DNA from: Candidatus Nanopelagicales bacterium
Lineage (GTDB): Bacteria > Actinomycetota > Actinomycetes > S36-B12
Length of the DNA stretch: 15,528 nucleotides
Reading direction: 5' to 3'
Assembly: GCA_030836325.1 (NCBI GenBank)
Contig: JAURQC010000016.1
Span: 1 to 15,528, forward strand
In this document: positions 8,002 through 15,528 of the stretch, one piece after another
Layout: the number at the start of each line of letters is the position of its first letter
How positions within the stretch are numbered: position 1 is the stretch's first letter
Notes under the pieces: generated by a model
What the model was told of the DNA's origin: nothing
What the model saw: only the letters and a program-made list of their open reading frames with translations
Database searches by the model: none
Program-made: the position numbers and the translations under genes

Positions 8002-8014
8002 TCAGCTGACCACG
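7993..8014. terminator. Candidate bidirectional terminator hairpin across abutting stop codons
   Basis: CGTGGT (7993-7998) and ACCACG (8009-8014) form a 6-bp stem, extended by two G-U pairs on plus-strand RNA, around the TGATCA formed by the two opposing stop codons. There is no U-tract. It is the only obvious structure between two convergent genes with zero spacing. Confidence 0.35.
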
Positions 8015-8688
8015 CGCAGGCCGAGGCGCGCCTCGATACCTGCGGCGTAACTGAAGACCTGACCACGCGGCGTGGACAAGCGCTTCCACGGCCCACACGT
8101 AGCAGCCGTGACCCGCAGGGGCTCGTCAGTCAAGAGCCTAAGACGACGCGCGGCGTGCAGGACCCGCATCGGCAAACCTGCCCAGGCCGATCTCGACCAG
8201 ATCTCCTCTGCAATGTTCGCTGCCTGACGCTCGGACATCCCCTGGGTCCGCTCGCGGAACTCGTGAACCGCTTCGCGAATTTGTGGAGTGATGTCGCTCG
8301 AGACTCCGTGAATCGGCATCTGCCAACCATCAGCCGGCGGCAGGCTAGCCAGCGTCAGTCCCTGTCCGACCGATGCTGCAACCCGAGGAAGAGTGGTCAC
8401 GTCGAAGCAAGCCTGATTTCCTGACGCGACAGCACCACTGATACCGCTGACGAACGACGACAACGAGGCAGTGACATCGTCGCCCACAGCGTCCAGGGAT
8501 ACCTCCGCCGGTACCGCCAGCGCGCACATGACATCCATCGGGAGGACGGTGTAGACGACGAGCGCCCGCTCCCCGATAGTGATACGCGCTGCCATAGTCG
8601 GCTCCCATTCGGTGAGCCGAGCGCCGACGAGGGAGAGGATTCGAGCCTCTTGTTCACCCACGGTGACCATGTGTCCTGCGGACTCCAC
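8002..8688 (-). CDS. Conserved actinobacterial protein of unknown function (Rv2474c-like by position)
   Basis: I do not recognise a functional domain in this 228-residue protein. It has no membrane helix or signal peptide. The N-terminal half looks like alternating strands and helices (ARLTEWEPTMAARITIGERALVVYTVLP), the middle has a Gly/Ser/Ala-rich stretch (SSFVSGISGAVASGNQA), and a charged helix follows (REAVHEFRERTQGMSERQAANIAEEIW). By place and size it corresponds to Rv2474c of M. tuberculosis, between an alpha-glucosidase and a thioesterase; that match is from memory of gene order, not an alignment. It is the last gene of the ettA-thioesterase operon, 20 nt after the thioesterase stop. 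A strong AAGGAGG lies only 4 nt before GTG 8688, which is tight; ATG at 8670 is an alternative start. Confidence 0.8.
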   Translation of the reverse strand: MESAGHMVTVGEQEARILSLVGARLTEWEPTMAARITIGERALVVYTVLPMDVMCALAVPAEVSLDAVGDDVTASLSSFVSGISGAVASGNQACFDVTTLPRVAASVGQGLTLASLPPADGWQMPIHGVSSDITPQIREAVHEFRERTQGMSERQAANIAEEIWSRSAWAGLPMRVLHAARRLRLLTDEPLRVTAATCGPWKRLSTPRGQVFSYAAGIEARLGLRVVS

Positions 8689-8708
8689 GGAGCCTCCTTG
8701 TGGGGCGA

Positions 8709-9106
8709 TTACGACTCGAGATGCTCCTCGATAACACTCCTGAATTCAGCAGGGATCGGTCGTGAGGAACCTGTTTTCCTATCGAAACACACCATCACCG
8801 ATTTCGCATCCGCTGCACAGTGGCCGTGATCAAGGATGCGACTGCTGACGGTAAAAGACGAGCGTCCGATGTGGGAGAACCACGTCTGTACGACCAGCGG
8901 TTCCAGGTCGTACAGAATCGGACGCAAATAGTCGATGTTCTGACTGACCACCACCTGACCGATCACATCGCGCTCACTCATACCCAGGAGCCGATACATC
9001 CGCACCCGGGCTTCGAGGACATAGTCGGGGAAGATGGCATGACTGACATGGTCGTAGGGATCGATGTCCTTGAAGCGCTTGGCAACCTCGATATCGAAGA
9101 CAGTCA

Positions 9107-9107
<1 letters not shown>
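8709..9107 (-). CDS. Acyl-CoA thioesterase, hotdog fold (4HBT family)
   Basis: This 132-residue protein has the size and pattern of 4-hydroxybenzoyl-CoA-type hotdog thioesterases, which hydrolyse acyl-CoA esters as multimers. The signature RFKDIDPYDHVSHAIFPDY (11-29) matches the family's R-x-x-D-x-D-x-x-x-H-V-x-x-x-x-Y, with the likely catalytic Asp in 14-19 and the central helix after it. Strands follow at VVVSQNIDYLRPI and LEPLVVQTWFSHIGRSSFTVSSRIL, and KSVMVCFDRKTGSSRPIP is the usual last strand and turn. Its ATG shares the A of the ettA stop (TAATG), so translation is coupled to ettA; there is no separate ribosome binding site. The position equals Rv2475c in M. tuberculosis. The acyl substrate is unknown. 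Confidence 0.9.
8885..8916. repeat. 11-bp perfect inverted repeat inside the thioesterase gene
   Basis: TCTGTACGACC (8885-8895) and GGTCGTACAGA (8906-8916) flank a 10-nt loop. On the mRNA this forms a perfect 11-bp hairpin over codons for LYDLEPLVVQ. Such a stem is unlikely by chance at this loop size, but it may simply reflect codon choice. Confidence 0.8.
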
Positions 9108-10804
<1,697 letters not shown>

Positions 10805-10810
10805 GGACAT

Positions 10811-10816
10811 CCTCTC
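10811..10816 (-). promoter_or_regulatory. Ribosome binding site of ettA
   Basis: GAGAGG on the minus strand lies 6 nt before the ATG at 10804. It decides between this start and in-frame starts further upstream at 10810 and 10861. Confidence 0.6.
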
Positions 10817-10827
10817 GTCAACCCGGA

Positions 10828-10833
10828 AGCCTA
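10828..10833 (-). promoter_or_regulatory. Weak candidate -10 box for the ettA operon
   Basis: TAGGCT (TANNNT) on the minus strand lies about 24 nt before the ettA start and would give a short leader containing the GAGAGG site. No convincing -35 is seen. The 242-nt gap 10805-11046 otherwise holds the ssb terminator and nothing else that I recognise. Confidence 0.25.
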
Positions 10834-11000
10834 GTTGGCCTCCACCACTAGGAATTCGCACCGGGGACCCGACGCTCCGACAAGACGCGGACCATTGGGG
10901 AGTATCGGAGTCTCTAGCGATTCAGCTGCCCTCATCAAAGCGAACGCAGCCAAGGTTCGTTCACGCATGCACCTCGGGACGTGCTTTTCGAATGGGGGTG

Positions 11001-11033
11001 TTCGGCATGCTTGCAAACATCAAGCATGCCGAA
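11001..11033 (-). terminator. Strong hairpin terminator after ssb
   Basis: TTCGGCATGCTTG (11001-11013) and CAAGCATGCCGAA (11021-11033) form a perfect 13-bp stem with a 7-nt loop, beginning 13 nt after the ssb stop. There is no long U-tract, as is common in actinobacterial terminators. It separates ssb from the ettA operon on the same strand. Confidence 0.8.
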
Positions 11034-11046
11034 CCGGAGACAACCC

Positions 11047-11547
11047 TCATGCGTTAACGAACTCCTCGGCCCGCTCATCGGCTTCGGCTGTGAAGTTGTC
11101 CTCGTCCTCCTCGGCCATCGCCGCAGCAGCCATGACATCGGCCACCACGCGCGTCTCGTTCTCAGCGACCGATGCGCTCTTTACTCGCGTGAAGGTTGCT
11201 GTCCCACGAGCCAGATCCGGCCCCACTGCATACGCCTCTATGTCCTGATAGCGCACAGTGTGCGATCCCTCTCCGCACGGACGTTCAACTTCACGGCTGC
11301 GCATACGGCCGTAGATCACAACGGGCATGCCCTTCTTGATCGAGTTAGCGACGTTGCTCGCCAAATTCCGCCAACACGTCACGGACATGTAGTGAGTGTC
11401 ACCCTCGATCCAACGCTCGTTGTCTCGGTCATAGCGTCGAGTGTTAGAAGCAACCCGAAAAGAGGCCACCGGATCACCATTGCTCGTGAACCGCAGATCC
11501 ACGTCACGGATCACATTCCCAACGATCGTCATCATCACGTCGTTCAT
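11047..11547 (-). CDS. ssb: Single-stranded DNA-binding protein, paralogue without the acidic tip (Rv2478c type)
   Basis: This 166-residue protein has a bacterial SSB OB-fold: MTIVGNVIRDVDLRFTSNGD (6-25), VASFRVASNTRRYD, THYMSVTCWRNLASNVANSIKKGMPVVIYGRMR and RYQDIEAYAVGPDLARG. It binds single-stranded DNA. Beyond the fold there is a short Ala/Glu-rich tail ending EEFVNA; the DDDIPF-like tip that recruits repair and replication partners in housekeeping SSBs is absent. By position next to ettA it corresponds to Rv2478c, the second SSB of mycobacteria, so a main ssb with rpsF/rpsR is expected elsewhere. ATG 11547 is preceded by AGGAAG with 7-nt spacing. The gene is separated from the kinase gene by 134 nt that contain a DnaA box, and from ettA by a strong hairpin. 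Confidence 0.92.
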   Translation of the reverse strand: MNDVMMTIVGNVIRDVDLRFTSNGDPVASFRVASNTRRYDRDNERWIEGDTHYMSVTCWRNLASNVANSIKKGMPVVIYGRMRSREVERPCGEGSHTVRYQDIEAYAVGPDLARGTATFTRVKSASVAENETRVVADVMAAAAMAEEDEDNFTAEADERAEEFVNA

Positions 11548-11554
11548 CGTTGTT

Positions 11555-11560
11555 CTTCCT
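11555..11560 (-). promoter_or_regulatory. Ribosome binding site of ssb
   Basis: AGGAAG on the minus strand lies 7 nt before the ATG at 11547, supporting the MNDVMMTIVG start. Confidence 0.65.
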
Positions 11561-11663
11561 TTCCTCGGAGTAGCTCTCCGATTCCGGAAAGCGTCATTGC
11601 CTCGAGGAAGGCGATCCAGATCTAACGTCGCGACTGTGGAGGAGATACCGCAGCTGGGCTGCC

Positions 11664-11672
11664 TGTGGACAA
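11664..11672 (-). promoter_or_regulatory. DnaA box upstream of ssb
   Basis: TTGTCCACA on the minus strand is an exact match to the actinobacterial DnaA-box consensus. A weaker version, TCCTCCACA, lies at 11635-11643 in the same orientation, 29 bp downstream toward ssb. Both lie in the 134-nt gap between the kinase stop and the ssb start. An exact 9-mer is expected about 0.1 times in a window this size, so the location is suggestive but not proof. Confidence 0.4.
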
Positions 11673-11681
11673 CGGTGGCGT

Positions 11682-13334
11682 CTAGTCCAGTCTCATCCGG
11701 ACAACGGTCTTGTTACCTACCCGATCAATCGCCCACTCACCCAAAGTGTCGAATAATCGCGAGCCCAGACCAGGACTGACAGTGGGCGAAAGCCCCACAC
11801 CGTCATCCTCCACAAATACCTCAACCGAACCAGCCGCGTCGCGAATCCGAACTGAGATGCTTGTGGCGTGACCGTGACGATAAGCGTTCGCAATGGCTTC
11901 TTTGACAACACGCTCAACATCCCTGCCGTGCGCATTTCCACCACTTACCTCGACCTCGATATCCACAAGTCCATCCCATGAAGTGGCTAGTTCAAGCAGA
12001 CGCTCCTGCAACGGCACATCCACCGTCAGTCGCCCCAGTGAGGCGACCGCTTCGCCGACCTGATCGTGAATGCTTCGCTCATCCACGGCCAGTGCAAATC
12101 GTGTGACAAGCGGACTATGAACGGATCCATGAAGTTGCTCTGCCAACTCCCGCAGGATCTGGTCTCGCTCCACTTCCAACGCGCGGGTCGTGACATCAGC
12201 TGCGTCAATACTCCCACGCAACCGCTCCAGAACTTCCTCACCGGAGGAGACAGCGCTTGCTGCAATCGTCATTAAGGCAACGATGATGGGCAGCCAGAAC
12301 AAGTTCAGGACCATGACCGGAAGCGCGGTCTCAAGTGGACGGTTGTCGAAAAGTGCATAAGAAATCGGACTCGTGAAAATCCAGCCAAGTCCAACAAACG
12401 TGCCGGTAGCCCAGGCCCAATCCTGCGGCTTGGAGGCGATCCATCGATTGGCGATTGCCAGGCACACAGCCAAAGAGAAAACACCGAAAGCAACCTGGAG
12501 CCCCCCGAGAAGTAAGCCATTGAAACCAATAACCGTTCCCGTTGCCGACAAGCCCCACAGCACACATATCCACAGCACCGGAAGCTTCCTGGTCGAGACC
12601 TGACGCCAAATAACCGAGGAAACACGTATCGGGGATTCACTCACCTGCGAGTCAAATGACGGTTCGGCCCACAGGCTGTGGCTGGTTCTCCTGAGAGCTG
12701 CCGGCACTTCCTGTGGCCCACCTCCGTCTTGGATGACAGTTCGCGCTACATCCAGCACTTCCTGGCGAACATCATCAACCACAGCGGCACGCAGGACTCG
12801 CACCTCGTCTTGTTCAGCCAGACGGCGGCGTTCAATCTCTGCACGCTCATCAAGTAGGTGTTGACGCTCAGCGCGGTAGCGAGAAACAACGGAGAGCGCG
12901 AGAGCCCCAAGAGGCATCACTGCGGCTCCAAGCACAGCGCCTGCGACAACCCGATTCAACAGTCCGCCCAGGGTGACAGGTTGCAAGTTCAAAGCGTCGG
13001 CCACAAGAACAACGACGACGCCACGAGCCGCACCAGTGACAAACCCGAATCCGATCACCGCAGCGATCGGAACAGGAGCAACGCGACGGCTGCGAAAGAG
13101 GATGAAATCTCCAATCAAAAAGAAGACCCCAATAGTGATCAGACCTGCAATCGCTACGAGAACCCATCCGAGCCACTGATTCTCTCCAGGAACTTGGGAG
13201 ATGTTCGTGGTGATCGACAACAGATTGAACGGGATGTTGAAAACAAACAGCACCCACGAGATGGCCCATCTGCCACCAATGTGTTCTCGCAGCGTGAGAC
13301 CGAGAATCCGCCGTCGCGATTCCGTCATGGGCAT
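11682..13334 (-). CDS. Membrane sensor histidine kinase (NarL/LuxR-partner type) with two membrane modules
   Basis: This 550-residue protein is a sensor kinase that would phosphorylate the regulator encoded just upstream. A first group of membrane helices spans about 24-150 and ends in a charged coiled coil (SRYRAERQHLLDERAEIERR, 151-170, and on to about 200). A second group spans about 250-360, again followed by a coiled helix leading to LRELAEQLHGSVHSPLV, with His402 the likely phosphoacceptor. The ATPase domain has the N-box KEAIANAYRHGHA (478-490), G1 EDDGVGL (509-515) and G2 GLGSRLFD (522-529). His402 is followed by Gly instead of the usual acidic residue of HisKA_3 kinases. ATG 13334 shares its A with the TGA of the regulator gene (TGATG), so translation is coupled. 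The signal sensed is unknown; no extracellular domain is large enough to name. Confidence 0.9.
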   Translation of the reverse strand: MPMTESRRRILGLTLREHIGGRWAISWVLFVFNIPFNLLSITTNISQVPGENQWLGWVLVAIAGLITIGVFFLIGDFILFRSRRVAPVPIAAVIGFGFVTGAARGVVVVLVADALNLQPVTLGGLLNRVVAGAVLGAAVMPLGALALSVVSRYRAERQHLLDERAEIERRRLAEQDEVRVLRAAVVDDVRQEVLDVARTVIQDGGGPQEVPAALRRTSHSLWAEPSFDSQVSESPIRVSSVIWRQVSTRKLPVLWICVLWGLSATGTVIGFNGLLLGGLQVAFGVFSLAVCLAIANRWIASKPQDWAWATGTFVGLGWIFTSPISYALFDNRPLETALPVMVLNLFWLPIIVALMTIAASAVSSGEEVLERLRGSIDAADVTTRALEVERDQILRELAEQLHGSVHSPLVTRFALAVDERSIHDQVGEAVASLGRLTVDVPLQERLLELATSWDGLVDIEVEVSGGNAHGRDVERVVKEAIANAYRHGHATSISVRIRDAAGSVEVFVEDDGVGLSPTVSPGLGSRLFDTLGEWAIDRVGNKTVVRMRLD

Positions 13335-13999
13335 CACACCCCATCAGCACCGGCGCGGGCACCGATGAGTGTGTAGAAAGCCTTCGCTAACGCAACCCTC
13401 TGATTAACGACTTCGTCGCGCGCTAGATCAAGTCGCTTGGCAAGTCGTGCAATGGTTTGCTCGACAGACTTCACCTCCACGACTCGAACACGGGCAATTT
13501 CTGCGTTGGTCAAGCCGCATGCGAGCAGGCGGAGCGTTTCGATCTGTGCATCGGTCAGGTCGACACGCGGCACATCCGATGCTGCTTCGGAAACTCGGCG
13601 CGAACCAATGATTGCCTCGACAAGAAAGCCGAGGTCCTCCAACGATTGCTTGACCACGTATCCCGCCCCGGGCGGTAATTGGGCCAAGGAGGTGCTGAAC
13701 AGCCGGGGATCCTCGTACGAGGTAAGCATCACCACACCGAAGTCCGGCATCACACGCCTGATCCCGTGGGCCACATCCAGGCCGGTCGGTCCCGTCCCGA
13801 GATCTAGGTCGAACACCCCTACGGTCGCCTGCCGATCAACTGCCGAAGTAATCGCAGTCTTCGCATCATCCGCCGTGGCTACGACATTTAGGCCGAAGCG
13901 CTCCAGCGCCGCCTTGAGCGTCACGCGAGTGAAATCGTCGTCCTCGAGCAGCAGTACCCGAAGATCCGACGGCATCACAGACGGGTCTTCGGCTGGCAC
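13334..13999 (-). CDS. Response regulator, receiver plus LuxR-type HTH
   Basis: This 221-residue protein is the DNA-binding partner of the adjacent kinase. The receiver domain has the acidic cluster LLLEDDD (16-22), probable phosphoacceptor Asp64 in VFDLDLG, the Thr/Ser switch in MLTSYED, and the conserved Lys in GYVVKQS. The C-terminal LuxR-type helix-turn-helix is LTDAQIETLRLLACGLTNAE followed by IARVRVVEVKSVEQTIARLAKRLDL. I chose GTG 13999 because a CATAAT -10 box ends 6 nt before it, the leaderless spacing seen at other genes here; ATG 13975 (MPSDLRVLLLEDD) is a fair alternative, and TTG 14023 would lie upstream of that promoter element. It is divergent from an MFS transporter gene, its most likely target along with its own operon. 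Confidence 0.9.
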   Translation of the reverse strand: MPAEDPSVMPSDLRVLLLEDDDFTRVTLKAALERFGLNVVATADDAKTAITSAVDRQATVGVFDLDLGTGPTGLDVAHGIRRVMPDFGVVMLTSYEDPRLFSTSLAQLPPGAGYVVKQSLEDLGFLVEAIIGSRRVSEAASDVPRVDLTDAQIETLRLLACGLTNAEIARVRVVEVKSVEQTIARLAKRLDLARDEVVNQRVALAKAFYTLIGARAGADGV

Positions 14000-14005
14000 A
14001 TTCCC

Positions 14006-14011
14006 ATTATG
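14006..14011 (-). promoter_or_regulatory. -10 box for the response regulator-kinase operon
   Basis: CATAAT on the minus strand (5 of 6 matches to TATAAT) is followed by GGGAAT and then GTG at 13999, a leaderless arrangement. The -35 region is poor, which would fit an activated promoter. Confidence 0.5.
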
Positions 14012-14059
14012 AGCATTGCCCAATACCGACAGGCGTGGAAGTGGGCTGTCTTTGAGGGA

Positions 14060-14086
14060 TTGACGGGGTAGCCCTACCCCTAAGAT
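14060..14086 (+). promoter_or_regulatory. Promoter of the MFS transporter gene
   Basis: TTGACG (14060-14065) and TAAGAT (14081-14086) are separated by 15 bp, slightly short for a sigma-70 type promoter. TAAGAT ends 7 nt before the GTG at 14094, so the transcript would be leaderless. Confidence 0.6.
14065..14080. promoter_or_regulatory. Palindromic operator candidate between -35 and -10
   Basis: GGGGTAG-CC-CTACCCC is a perfect inverted repeat with 7-bp arms and fills the spacer of the transporter promoter exactly. The word CCCCTAAG then occurs twice, at 14077-14084 and 14087-14094, one helical turn apart. A protein bound here would block or remodel RNA polymerase access. The neighbouring LuxR-type regulator is the obvious candidate, but this is inference. 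Confidence 0.55.
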
Positions 14087-14093
14087 CCCCTAA

Positions 14094-15371
14094 GTGACTC
14101 GCTGGCACCGCGCATGGCTGGTAGCCGCTGTCACTTTCCTTGTCTTGCTTACGTCAGCAGCCTTCCGATCTTCCGTCGGTGTACTGGTCGTTCCATTCGA
14201 GAACGAGTTCGGCTGGTCTCGCTCCGCGACTTCCATCGCCGTGGCCGTGAATCTCGTCCTTTACGGCGTCACCGCACCCTTCGCCACAGCGCTCATGGAG
14301 CGCTTCGGGGTCAAGAACATTGCCGCGGGCGCACTGGCCCTGATCGCGATTGGCACCGGACTCACCACGGTGATGACCGATCCGTGGCATCTGGTCATCT
14401 TGTGGGGCGTGATTGTCGGACTCGGCGTCGGCGCAACCGCTCTGGTCTTTGGCTCACTCGTGGTGAATCGCTGGTTCGTCGAACGACGCGGCTTGATGCT
14501 CGGTGTCATGGGTGCGGCCTGGGCCACCGGACAACTCGTATTTCTTCCGCTGATCGCAAACACCATCGATGCCGCCGGCTGGCGAACGGCCTCGTGGGGT
14601 ATCGCAATCGCCGCCTTGGTCCTGGTCCCGATTATCTGGTTCGTCATCGCCGATCGCCCGAGTGATGTCGGGCTTCTTCCCTACGGCGCCGACCCGCATG
14701 ATCCGCCCGAGGAGGAGACAAATACCAAGGGCAGCGCCGCGAAAGCGGCCGGCAGCGCCATCACAACACTTGTAGAGATCGCGCGACACCGTACCTTCTG
14801 GATTCTCGCAGGCACTTTCTTCATCTGCGGCTGGACGACCAACGGCATCATCTCTACACACTTCATCCCGGCAGCTCACGACGAAGGGATGCACGCCACC
14901 ACCGCCGCCGGACTGCTCGCCGTCGTTGGCATCTTCGATCTCATCGGCACGATTGGCTCCGGCTGGCTCACCGACCGATTCGATCCACGCAAGCTTCTGG
15001 CGATCTACTACGGCGTTCGCGGCATTGCACTGCTTGCGATGCCCGCGATCATTGGACCGGCCGTCGAGCCACCAATCCTCGTGATCATGGTGCTCTTCGG
15101 TCTCGATTGGGTGGCGACCGTTCCACCGACCGCCATCTTGTGCACGCGTGCTTTTGGACCGGAGAAAGGTGCCGTCGTATTCGGATGGGTATTCGCCTCA
15201 CACATGATTGGCGCCGCAGCAGCAGCTCTCCTTAGCGGAGCCATCCGCGATATCACCGGTGACTACCTGATCGCCTGGCTGCTCGCGGGTGTCCTCGCTA
15301 TCGGCGCATCGGTCGCCGCCATGGCATTACCCCACAGATTGCGCAGAGCGGAGCCCACCCGAGCAACCTGA
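14094..15371 (+). CDS. MFS transporter, OFA/monocarboxylate-porter-like
   Basis: This 425-residue protein has about twelve membrane helices in two six-helix halves joined by a charged cytoplasmic loop (about 190-230, with DPPEEETNTKGSAAK). The N-terminus (WLVAAVTFLVLLTSAAFRSS, then VPFENEFGWSRS at 33-44) is the pattern of oxalate/formate-antiporter and monocarboxylate-porter relatives. Motif A-like sequences follow helix 2 (MERFGVKNI) and helix 8 (GWLTDRFDPRKLL, 290-302), and WFVERRGLMLGV (127-138) is also typical. A small organic anion is the likely cargo; the exact substrate cannot be told. The GTG start follows a TAAGAT box by 7 nt. The gene is divergent from the two-component operon and is separated from tRNA-Arg by 21 nt. 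Confidence 0.9.
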   Translation: MTRWHRAWLVAAVTFLVLLTSAAFRSSVGVLVVPFENEFGWSRSATSIAVAVNLVLYGVTAPFATALMERFGVKNIAAGALALIAIGTGLTTVMTDPWHLVILWGVIVGLGVGATALVFGSLVVNRWFVERRGLMLGVMGAAWATGQLVFLPLIANTIDAAGWRTASWGIAIAALVLVPIIWFVIADRPSDVGLLPYGADPHDPPEEETNTKGSAAKAAGSAITTLVEIARHRTFWILAGTFFICGWTTNGIISTHFIPAAHDEGMHATTAAGLLAVVGIFDLIGTIGSGWLTDRFDPRKLLAIYYGVRGIALLAMPAIIGPAVEPPILVIMVLFGLDWVATVPPTAILCTRAFGPEKGAVVFGWVFASHMIGAAAAALLSGAIRDITGDYLIAWLLAGVLAIGASVAAMALPHRLRRAEPTRAT

Positions 15372-15392
15372 CACTGGAATACTTGCCGGCAA

Positions 15393-15465
15393 GCGCCCGT
15401 AGCTCAACGGATAGAGCAACCGGTTTCTACCCGGTCGGTTGAGGGTTCGAGTCCTTCCGGGCGCG
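15393..15465 (+). tRNA. tRNA-Arg (anticodon UCU)
   Basis: A complete 73-nt cloverleaf is present. The acceptor stem is GCGCCCG/CGGGCGC with discriminator G. The D stem is GCTC/GAGC. The anticodon stem ACCGG/CCGGT encloses TTTCTAC, giving anticodon TCT, which reads AGA. The variable loop is CGGTT, and the T stem GAGGG/CCTTC has one G-U pair around TTCGAGT. CCA is not encoded. The upstream gap is only 21 nt and contains an AATACT that may serve as a -10 box. Confidence 0.95.
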
Positions 15466-15527
15466 CTTTCACGAGAACGTCGTCACCGTGCCAAAGGATT
15501 GACCCACCGCATTTCCGGAAAGCGCGC
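15461..15527. repeat. 10-bp inverted repeat from the tRNA 3' end to the window edge
   Basis: GCGCGCTTTC (15461-15470, overlapping the last five bases of the tRNA) and GAAAGCGCGC (15518-15527) are perfect inverted copies 47 nt apart. The stretch after the tRNA holds no gene that I can see before the window ends. Stems this long at this distance can arise by chance. Confidence 0.6.
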
Positions 15528-15528
15528 A

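Noticed and set aside
10805..10861. Longer EttA N-terminus starting at 10861
   Set aside because: It adds 19 residues not found in the family and would bury the GAGAGG site that serves ATG 10804.
11582..11593. TTCCGGAAAGCG shared with 15513-15524
   Set aside because: About a dozen 12-base repeats are expected by chance in a window of this length.
13437..14012. 191-codon plus-strand frame opposite the response regulator
   Set aside because: Ser/Arg/Thr-rich shadow with no domain; the minus strand encodes a complete receiver and HTH.
14000..14023. TTG start for the response regulator at 14023
   Set aside because: It lies upstream of the CATAAT -10 box that spaces perfectly to GTG 13999, and the extra residues have no family match.
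15382..15393. 12-bp palindrome CTTGCCGGCAAG just before the tRNA
   Set aside because: Several perfect 12-bp palindromes are expected by chance and no regulator is implied.

Overview
The window looks like chromosomal DNA of a moderately high-GC actinobacterium. Evidence for this is the actinobacterial form of each protein (group II truncated globin GlbO, EttA, a tail-less SSB paralogue), GTG starts, TGATG/GTGA/TAATG gene junctions, and several genes whose start codon lies 6-7 nt after a TANNNT -10 box (leaderless transcripts). The block globin - alpha-glucosidase - conserved unknown - thioesterase - EttA - SSB matches, from memory, the order of Mycobacterium tuberculosis Rv2470, Rv2471, Rv2474c, Rv2475c, Rv2477c, Rv2478c. 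I cannot assign a genus.

Layout. Positions 1-1007 (minus) hold the N-terminal part of a 4-alpha-glucanotransferase (malQ) that runs off the left edge. It diverges from a plus-strand block at 1050-8001: prolyl oligopeptidase, MscS-type channel, SDR/DUF2867 protein, truncated haemoglobin and GH13 alpha-glucosidase. That block meets, stop codon against stop codon, a minus-strand block transcribed from 13999 down to 8002: LuxR-type response regulator, its membrane histidine kinase, SSB, a strong hairpin terminator, EttA, a hotdog thioesterase and a conserved unknown protein. Divergent from the response regulator, an MFS carboxylate-type transporter (14094-15371) is followed by tRNA-Arg(UCU) at 15393-15465.

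How the genes may work together. MalQ and the alpha-glucosidase both act on alpha-glucan oligosaccharides. The kinase/regulator pair next to a divergent transporter suggests nutrient sensing coupled to uptake; a 16-bp palindrome between the transporter's -35 and -10 is a good candidate operator. SSB and EttA are replication and translation housekeeping genes, and an exact actinobacterial DnaA box lies upstream of ssb.

Most of the window is ordinary actinobacterial core gene content. The observations most worth a second look are a 15-bp tandem duplication making a Ser/Trp-rich insert in MalQ, whose other frame encodes a 38-residue one-helix membrane peptide; the transporter promoter palindrome; mutually overlapping divergent leaderless promoters at 1015-1043; the DnaA box before ssb; and a histidine kinase with two four-helix membrane modules. 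I see no CRISPR array, insertion sequence, prophage or defence system. No stretch over 300 bases lacks a gene.
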